Source: Robertmurraya sp. | GTDB taxonomy: Bacteria; Bacillota; Bacilli; Bacillales; Cytobacillaceae | DNA: 34,540 bases | Direction: 5' to 3' | Assembly: GCA_025451895.1 (NCBI GenBank) | Contig: JANWJP010000070.1 | Coordinates: 1 to 34,540 of the forward strand | Shown: positions 29,514 to 34,540 of the stretch, piece after piece | Position numbering within the stretch: position 1 is the first letter of the stretch | How the letters are laid out: each line of letters starts with the position of its first letter | Made by a program: the position numbers and the translations under genes | The notes under the pieces: generated by a model | Database searches by the model: none | The model's input: the letters and a program-made list of their open reading frames with translations, nothing else | What the model was told of the DNA's origin: nothing

Positions 29514-29643
29514 CCCGGAATTCAGAAGGGGATTTAAAAGGAAAAATTCCCTTAATGTCCGGATTTTCCTTCTTTGTTCTATTCATTTCCTTTATTTCAT
29601 AAATGTGATATAGAGACTACATCATGAATTGGAGGCAAAATGT

Positions 29644-30510
29644 GTGATTTACAGATTGCTTGCCATAAATATTGACGGTACACTGCTCCAACCTAAGGGA
29701 AAGCTTCACAGGGCTACAAAAGAAGCAATTGATTATGTGCGTGAAAAAGGGATTTATGTAACCCTTGTTACTTCCAGAAATTTTTTGTCCGCTAAAAAGG
29801 TAGCGAATGCATTAAAGCTGGACAGTCTGCTTGTCACTCACAACGGAGCGTTTATCGCCAAAGACATTGAAAAACCTGTTGCGGAACATAGAATTACTGC
29901 TGAAATTACTTTTGAAATTGTCAAGCTTCTTGAAGGAGTCGACTGTCAAGTTCGAGTCGTTCATGAGAGGTTTTGCTTGATTAATAAACCGAAATTCTTT
30001 GACAATCTTTTCGCAAAAGTGGTCTTTAATCCAAATGATCCTCTTTTTTATCCGCACCAGTATGTAGATTCCATCAGTGAAACGATTGACGGAGACCCTG
30101 TTGCTCCTCCGCTGATTGAAGTATTTTTTAATGAGGAAGGGGATTTGTTTGATTTGCACCGGGTGATCAGCACGATGTATCCGGAAGTAAGCATAATTCA
30201 ATTGCCTCCTTCAAGGCTGAATATTGTCCCGAGGGGAGTTTCTAAAGCGAATGGTTTGCTGCAGGTTGGAAAACAGCTGGGGATCAGCCGCAAAGAAATG
30301 GTTGCCATTGGTGATTCTTTAGATGATATTGAAATGATTGAAATGACAGGTCTCGGTGTTGCCATGGGGAATTCTCCGCCTGAAGTGAAAAAGAGAGCGA
30401 ACTGGATTACCCGCTCGAATCATCAGCAGGGAGTTGCATTCGTAATCAGAGAGCATTTCCGTAAACAACAGCCGCTTGATTTCTTGAGAAAAATGAATAT
30501 TATTAAATAG
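29644..30510 (+). CDS. yhaX: YhaX-like Cof-type HAD protein with altered nucleophile
   Basis: The protein has 288 residues. A GTG at 29644 is chosen: GGAGG lies 8 bases upstream, while the longer TTG version starts inside that site. The fold is Cof/HAD-IIB: a motif I strand, motif II VTLVTSRN near 40-48, a large C2 cap, motif III lysine in SKANGLLQV and motif IV IGDSLDDIEMIE with GVAMGNS after it. Motif I reads AINIDGTLL, so the first Asp, the phosphorylated nucleophile of all HAD phosphatases, is Asn9. As read, it should be unable to form the aspartyl phosphate. The remaining active-site residues are intact, so ligand binding without turnover is possible. It sits just upstream of hemZ, as yhaX does in B. 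subtilis. Confidence 0.85.
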   Translation: MIYRLLAINIDGTLLQPKGKLHRATKEAIDYVREKGIYVTLVTSRNFLSAKKVANALKLDSLLVTHNGAFIAKDIEKPVAEHRITAEITFEIVKLLEGVDCQVRVVHERFCLINKPKFFDNLFAKVVFNPNDPLFYPHQYVDSISETIDGDPVAPPLIEVFFNEEGDLFDLHRVISTMYPEVSIIQLPPSRLNIVPRGVSKANGLLQVGKQLGISRKEMVAIGDSLDDIEMIEMTGLGVAMGNSPPEVKKRANWITRSNHQQGVAFVIREHFRKQQPLDFLRKMNIIK

Positions 30511-30516
30511 ACGATC

Positions 30517-30545
30517 AGGGAAGGTATCGACCTTCCTTTTCTTGT
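30517..30545 (+). terminator. Terminator after yhaX
   Basis: GGAAGGT and ACCTTCC pair around ATCG, followed by TTTTCTTGTCTTTTTT. Confidence 0.75.
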
Positions 30546-30683
30546 CTTTTTTAAGTTTTTTTTATCCGTAAAGGGATAAGCAACAGTGTGTCCGGCTCTT
30601 TCAGTTTTTTGATATGCCCCGTCTAAGATATCCCCATTATATATTATGGGTAGAGGAACAGATTTTGCAGCAGAAATAATATG

Positions 30684-30713
30684 TTGACGTCCTCATTCTC
30701 CCTTTTGTACACT
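30684..30713 (+). promoter_or_regulatory. Candidate SigA promoter of hemZ
   Basis: TTGACG (30684-30689) and TACACT (30708-30713) are separated by 18 bp and lie 30 bp upstream of the hemZ ATG. A partial dyad (CCCAT...ATGGG) lies at 30634-30651. Confidence 0.5.
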
Positions 30714-30743
30714 TAAGAAAGTTTAAAATAAAAGGTGAATGCG

Positions 30744-32243
30744 ATGAGAATTCAAATAACCGGCCTTGATCAGCAGTTTGAATCCCAGCTGCAACTGATT
30801 GCAAATTTATTTTTTGAAAATACCGTCATTGTCTCCGGCGGGGATCCGTCTGCCGATTTGGCAGTCCGTTTTGAATTAGAGATTACTGATCAAATCAAAA
30901 TCCATGCAGTTCTTTATGATAAAAAAGGATGCAGTTTTAGTTCGGATTTTGTAAAGGATTATCCGGCGTACGGAGATAAAAAAGAACAGCGCAAAGCGGT
31001 TAAAAATGCGGCTTCCCATGTTTTTTTAACTGTGTTGCAAGAATATACAGGCATCATTCAGAAATGGGGAATTCTTACCGGTATCCGTCCTGTTAAATTG
31101 CTTCACAAACTTCTTCGGGACACAGGTTCACAGGAAAGAGCCCATCAAATTTTAAAGGAAGAATATTTGATTTCGGATGAAAAAATTCACTTGATGCAGG
31201 AGATTATTAATTGCCAACTGGAGGCGATTCCTGATCTTTATGAATTGAAAGATCAAGTCAGTATTTATATCGGCATCCCTTATTGTCCGACAAAATGCGC
31301 TTATTGTACTTTTCCTGCTTTTGCGATCGGTCCCCACAAAGATTCTGTGCGGCCGTTTTTAACCGGGCTTCATTATGAAATGCAAAAAATCGGAGAATGG
31401 CTGAAGAAAAGGAATGTTAAGATTACGACTGTTTATTTTGGCGGTGGCACGCCGACAAGCATTTCGGCAGAAGATATGGATCGTCTGTATGAGGAAATGC
31501 ACCGATCCTTTCCTGATGTGGAAAATATCAGAGAAATAACTGTGGAGGCAGGCCGTCCGGATACAATTACTCCGGAAAAATTACAAGTATTAAAAAAGTG
31601 GAAAGTTGACCGGATCAGCATCAACCCGCAATCTTATGTGGAGGAGACCCTGAAAGCAATCGGTCGCCATCATACTGTTAAAGAAACCATTGACAAGTTT
31701 CATCTTGCCAGAGAAATGGGAATGAACAATATTAACATGGACTTGATTATCGGTCTGCCCGGCGAGGGGATGGAGGAATTTGCATATTCATTGCAAAAGA
31801 CAGAAGAACTTTTGCCGGAATCGTTAACCGTCCACACCTTATCCTTTAAACGGGCATCCGAAATGACCCGGAACAGGGAGAAATATCAGGTTGCCTCAAG
31901 AGAAGAAGCAGCGAAGATGATGGTTCTCGCGCAAACATGGACAAGGGACCACGGTTATCATCCGTATTATTTGTACCGGCAAAAAAATATCCTCGGCAAT
32001 CTGGAAAATGTCGGTTATTGCCTTCCCGGCAAGGAGAGTTTGTACAATATCTTAATTATGGAAGAAAAACAAACGATTATCGGGCTGGGCTGCGGTGCCG
32101 CAAGTAAATTGATTGATGTGCAATCCGGAAAAATCACCCGTTTTGCCAACCCGAAAAACCCGGAACATTATCAGGAAAATTTTCGGAATTATACGGAGAA
32201 AAAGATCCGTCTTCTTGATGAGGTTTTTCATTTTAACCGGTAA
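30744..32243 (+). CDS. hemZ: Oxygen-independent coproporphyrinogen III oxidase-like HemZ
   Basis: The protein has 499 residues, matching B. subtilis HemZ (about 500). ATG at 30744 has AAGGTG 6 bases upstream; an earlier GTG lies inside that site. The first 165 residues are the HemZ-specific N-terminal part, with GILTGIRPVKLLHKLL. The radical SAM core follows: IPYCPTKCAYCTF with Cys181, Cys185 and Cys188 binding the [4Fe-4S] cluster, VYFGGGTPTSI for S-adenosylmethionine contact, and MDLIIGLPGEG further on. The family reaction is oxidative decarboxylation of coproporphyrinogen III without oxygen; HemZ is less clearly proven than HemN. Expression of hemZ in B. subtilis rises under oxygen limitation. 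A single-gene or two-gene unit with the following gene is likely (41 bp gap). Confidence 0.92.
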   Translation: MRIQITGLDQQFESQLQLIANLFFENTVIVSGGDPSADLAVRFELEITDQIKIHAVLYDKKGCSFSSDFVKDYPAYGDKKEQRKAVKNAASHVFLTVLQEYTGIIQKWGILTGIRPVKLLHKLLRDTGSQERAHQILKEEYLISDEKIHLMQEIINCQLEAIPDLYELKDQVSIYIGIPYCPTKCAYCTFPAFAIGPHKDSVRPFLTGLHYEMQKIGEWLKKRNVKITTVYFGGGTPTSISAEDMDRLYEEMHRSFPDVENIREITVEAGRPDTITPEKLQVLKKWKVDRISINPQSYVEETLKAIGRHHTVKETIDKFHLAREMGMNNINMDLIIGLPGEGMEEFAYSLQKTEELLPESLTVHTLSFKRASEMTRNREKYQVASREEAAKMMVLAQTWTRDHGYHPYYLYRQKNILGNLENVGYCLPGKESLYNILIMEEKQTIIGLGCGAASKLIDVQSGKITRFANPKNPEHYQENFRNYTEKKIRLLDEVFHFNR

Positions 32244-32284
32244 ACAGTTCCTCAGCACCTTTTCTTGTAATTGGAGGTGAGAGT

Positions 32285-32899
32285 TTGGATTATACAGAGT
32301 ATACAGAACCGGAAACTTGGTCGGGCGGTTATTATGAATTGTCCATCGAGATCCCCTTTGATGAAAAAGGAGCCGGTTTAAATCAGGCGCTTTACGCATT
32401 GAAAAATCTTGATATTTTTAATGGATTTTGGGAAAGACCGCAGGACTATCAATCGGAATCTTTGGCATTGCCGCTCATACTGGAAAAGGACTGTGTTATT
32501 GGGCTTTATGGATTGGTGATGTTATCAGATGGAAATACGCTTCCGTGCCTGATTTCAATTATCAGATCTGAAGGCCAATCCGACTGGCTGGATATTTCAA
32601 TCCCGCAGAGTGCAATGGCTCAAGTTTATCCTTATGAGTATCCGCCGACTGCGGAGCATAATCCGTGGCTGCTTTATGTTAATAATATGTTTATAGAAAT
32701 TGCTGAATCTGTTTATCGTCACAGTCCTTTCTTGTTGGCATTAGTAGGAGAGGAAATTTCGGGTCATACAAATCATAAGGAATTAACTCCTGCGGTTATG
32801 GAGCATCTAACTTGTATTCTGCCGCCCAAGATGCAGTCGCGAATAGGAGTGGAAGATAAAGGGAAGCGGCTTTCAAAACAACTCAGATTGTATGAGTAA
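32285..32899 (+). CDS. Unrecognised protein downstream of hemZ
   Basis: The protein has 204 residues from a TTG at 32285, placed 7 bases after GGAGGTGAG, a very strong ribosome site. No signal peptide or membrane helix is seen. The N-terminus is acidic and aromatic (DYTEYTEPETWSGGYYELSIEIPF), and alternating strands continue through CVIGLYGLVMLSDGNTLPCLISIIRS. The middle has DWLDISIPQSAMAQVYPYEYPP and NPWLLYVNNMFIEIAESVY, and the C-terminus is basic. I do not recognise the family. The strand pattern suggests a soluble alpha/beta domain. It follows hemZ by 41 bp without a terminator and ends at one, so it is probably co-expressed with hemZ. Confidence 0.72.
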   Translation: MDYTEYTEPETWSGGYYELSIEIPFDEKGAGLNQALYALKNLDIFNGFWERPQDYQSESLALPLILEKDCVIGLYGLVMLSDGNTLPCLISIIRSEGQSDWLDISIPQSAMAQVYPYEYPPTAEHNPWLLYVNNMFIEIAESVYRHSPFLLALVGEEISGHTNHKELTPAVMEHLTCILPPKMQSRIGVEDKGKRLSKQLRLYE

Positions 32900-32939
32900 T
32901 GGTCTTTAATCGAAGTAAAATTAATAAGGGAATGGACAG

Positions 32940-32982
32940 GCTGAATTAAAAGGATTTTTTCCTTTATGATTCAGCTTTTTTT
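32940..32982 (+). terminator. Terminator after the unrecognised gene
   Basis: GCTGAATTAAAAGGA pairs with TCCTTTATGATTCAGC, with a small bulge, and is followed by seven T residues. Confidence 0.8.
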
Positions 32983-33446
32983 GCGGGAAAATTGCGTGCT
33001 TAATAGGGGCAAGAGAGGTAATTTCCGGAGGAAAATCTGAAAAACGGGCGCTAACCTGTGAGCAGACAGTATAATGATTACAGGAGTATTTTGCACGTTT
33101 AAATTAATGTTGGAGTAACTTGCACGATAATTTATGTATCTTTCAACGGGTATCCGTTAACGAACAACTTCTTGCGAGAATGTATTGATCTGTTTTTAGT
33201 CCACTGTTTTTTTGTGGCAAAACTATAGTTATAGATATTTTGGCTCCGGGTGATTGCAATGTCCGGGGACATCCTCTGCAAAAAAGACTGTATTCCCGGA
33301 AGATGAAGTGTTTCAATGATGGAGATATATCGAATTGCCGGTTGCTGATGTCTTTTGTAATATAATGTTATTTTTCTGCAGGTTAAGCAGCTTTTGTTAT
33401 GTAATTCGTTTCTATGAAAGATGACATTTTTAATGGAGTGGTGAAA
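32983..33446. other. Intergenic region before the DUF364 gene
   Basis: About 460 bp without a credible gene. It has A/T-rich stretches (GTATAATGATTACAGG near 33069, TAATATAATGTTA near 33357) that may be -10 boxes. TATAAT near 33361 lies 80-85 bp before the start at 33447 and is the best candidate. I see no operator or RNA fold that I can name. Confidence 0.4.
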
Positions 33447-34205
33447 ATGCTGATCAACAGAGTATTTAAAGAAGCGGAACCCATTTTGAAAGAACGGAGC
33501 ATTGAAGACGCAATAATCGGCTTGACAATTGCGGCTGTATCTTTGGATGACGGCAGTGTGGGAACTTGTTTTATTTTGCATGAGGAACTGGAGAACCTCC
33601 ATGAAATTGCTTTTGAACCGGAAGAAATAAAGGGAATGCCTGCCGTGGAGATGGGCAAGTGGGCGGTAAATCCGAATGAACATATTTTAAAAAGAATACT
33701 GGGGATTGCCGCGATAAATGCTTGTTCTTCGGCATCCTGCTTCCCCGATGCACAGGAGGCTGATGCATCGAAGTCAATTCAAGTCCGGACGGATGATACA
33801 GTGGGGTTTATCGGGTATATCCGGAATTTAGTAAATAAAATGGAGGAAAAAGCAAAAAAAGTAATTGTTTATGATAATGCCGAAAAGGAAAATGTCCATC
33901 CCCCGGAAACACAGCCTTTGTTGCTTCCAACATGTGATATTGTTTATATTTCAGGCACAACTTTTGTAAACAATACAATTGATAATTTGCTGGACACATG
34001 CAGGAATGCCAGAGAAATAATCTTGGTCGGGCCAACGGTTCCAATGTTTCCTGATGCTTATAAAAATACAAACATAACTGTGATTGCCGGGGGAATTTGG
34101 AAAAAAGAATCTAAAGATGGACTTTTTGCGCGGGTGGCATTAAACGGCGGCATCCCTTCTTTGAGCCGGTTTATGACCAAATTGTCAGTAAGGGTCAATA
34201 ATTAA
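33447..34205 (+). CDS. DUF4213/DUF364 protein (putative heavy-metal chelation family)
   Basis: The protein has 252 residues from the ATG at 33447, chosen because GGAG lies 8 bases upstream; the in-frame ATG at 33414 has no ribosome site. Residues about 1-100 match the DUF4213 N-terminal domain (DAIIGLTIAAVSLDDGSVGTCF, then WAVNPNEHILKRILGIAAINACSS). Residues about 110-250 are the Rossmann-like DUF364 domain: DTVGFIGYIRNLVNKMEEKAKKVIVYD, CDIVYISGTTFVNNTIDNLL, then IILVGPTVPMFPDAYKNTNITVIAGG. The family is described as possibly chelating metals, often beside metal-transport or cofactor genes; none is adjacent here. Cysteines are clustered (CSSASC near residues 92-97), which could bind a metal. 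Confidence 0.82.
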   Translation: MLINRVFKEAEPILKERSIEDAIIGLTIAAVSLDDGSVGTCFILHEELENLHEIAFEPEEIKGMPAVEMGKWAVNPNEHILKRILGIAAINACSSASCFPDAQEADASKSIQVRTDDTVGFIGYIRNLVNKMEEKAKKVIVYDNAEKENVHPPETQPLLLPTCDIVYISGTTFVNNTIDNLLDTCRNAREIILVGPTVPMFPDAYKNTNITVIAGGIWKKESKDGLFARVALNGGIPSLSRFMTKLSVRVNN

Positions 34206-34254
34206 ACAAGCGTTCCAGCGATCAGGTATGATACGAAAAGATGATTATTTTTGT

Positions 34255-34283
34255 CCCATCAAAGGTTTTGATGGGGTTTTTTT
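34255..34283 (+). terminator. Terminator of the DUF364 gene
   Basis: CCCATCAAA and TTTGATGGGG form a stem around GGT, followed by seven T residues, 50 bp after the stop. Confidence 0.85.
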
Positions 34284-34330
34284 ATGTAAAAGTTTGCTCA
34301 CAATGATTGTGAACTCTGCGGTTTTAAAGA

Positions 34331-34540
34331 GCATTTGTTTTATGAATGCTTTAATGGACAAAACCTGGCTGCAAAAAGAATCAGGGATGTCTTTATGAAG
34401 GGTTAAGTGGACAAGTTAGTCGTGAAAAATGATTGAAATGTCTTCATGAACGGTTCTAGAGGACAAAATGGCCGCGAAAACTGCTCAAGATGTCTTCATG
34501 AACGGTTCTAGAGGACAAAATGGCCGCGAAAACTGCTCAA
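34331..34540. repeat. Tandem repeat block, period 52 bp, at the right edge
   Basis: About four copies. Anchors resembling GAACGGTTCTA lie near 34348, 34400, 34451 and 34503 (steps 52, 51, 52). The last two units (34437-34488 and 34489-34540) are identical except for one base, while earlier ones are diverged (for example GGGTTAAGTGGACAA). The window ends on a unit boundary, so the array probably continues. The period and the GAACGG(G)TTCTA core resemble the block at the left edge. Confidence 0.85.

Noticed and set aside
33132-33683. 183-residue minus-strand frame overlapping the DUF364 gene
   Set aside because: It runs antisense through a recognisable domain protein and has no family features of its own.
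34331-34540. Right-hand 52-bp repeats as a CRISPR array
   Set aside because: The units are directly contiguous, with no unique spacers and no cas genes nearby.

Overview
The window looks like a chromosomal segment of a low- to moderate-GC, spore-forming Bacillaceae (Bacillus or a close relative). The reasons are strong GGAGG ribosome binding sites, TTG and GTG starts, intrinsic terminators with long U tracts, CcpA-type cre sites, and a block at the right with the gene content of the Bacillus subtilis yhe/yha/hemZ region. Both ends of the window lie in diverged tandem repeats of about 52 bp. Those on the right end exactly on a unit boundary, so the window may be a contig bounded by repeats.

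Left part (1-7.4 kb): the tandem repeat block; a small gene of unknown function behind a perfect cre site; a gene-poor kilobase holding an isolated Rex/Fnr-type palindrome; a HAD phosphatase ending in a long hairpin; a TetR regulator with an MMPL/RND exporter and two matching operators between them; and a PanE/ApbA-like ketopantoate reductase.

Metabolic remnant region (7.4-15.5 kb): an isolated eutS-eutP pair (microcompartment shell protein and GTPase) with no other ethanolamine genes visible; a small membrane protein; a dhaK-dhaL dihydroxyacetone kinase pair with a cre site; a PH-domain protein; an FmdB-type zinc ribbon; a heavily decayed iron alcohol dehydrogenase; an EamA transporter; and a monoglyceride-lipase-like hydrolase.

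Sulfide/persulfide region (15.8-20.7 kb): behind a CsoR/CstR-like palindrome lies a six-gene same-strand cluster. It encodes a TusA carrier, a sulfide:quinone oxidoreductase, a DUF1641 partner, a TauE/SafE exporter, a TusA-rhodanese fusion and a rhodanese-metallo-beta-lactamase persulfide dioxygenase. Together these would oxidise H2S to persulfide, pass sulfane sulfur between cysteines, oxidise it to sulfite and export the product. It is followed by a NreB/NreC-like two-component system whose PAS domain carries three of the four cluster-type cysteines.

Right part (22.7-34.5 kb): a 40-residue Cys-rich mini-protein; a YxcD-family gene with an overlapping membrane protein gene; a secreted coiled-coil plus 3D-domain wall enzyme with a WalR-like box; a degenerate group IIC intron sitting immediately after that gene's terminator; and then the conserved YheC/YheD-type, yheB, yheA, yhaX (with the HAD nucleophile replaced by Asn) and hemZ block. 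It ends with an unrecognised gene and a DUF4213/DUF364 protein. All assignments come from reading sequence and remembered family motifs; no database search was run.
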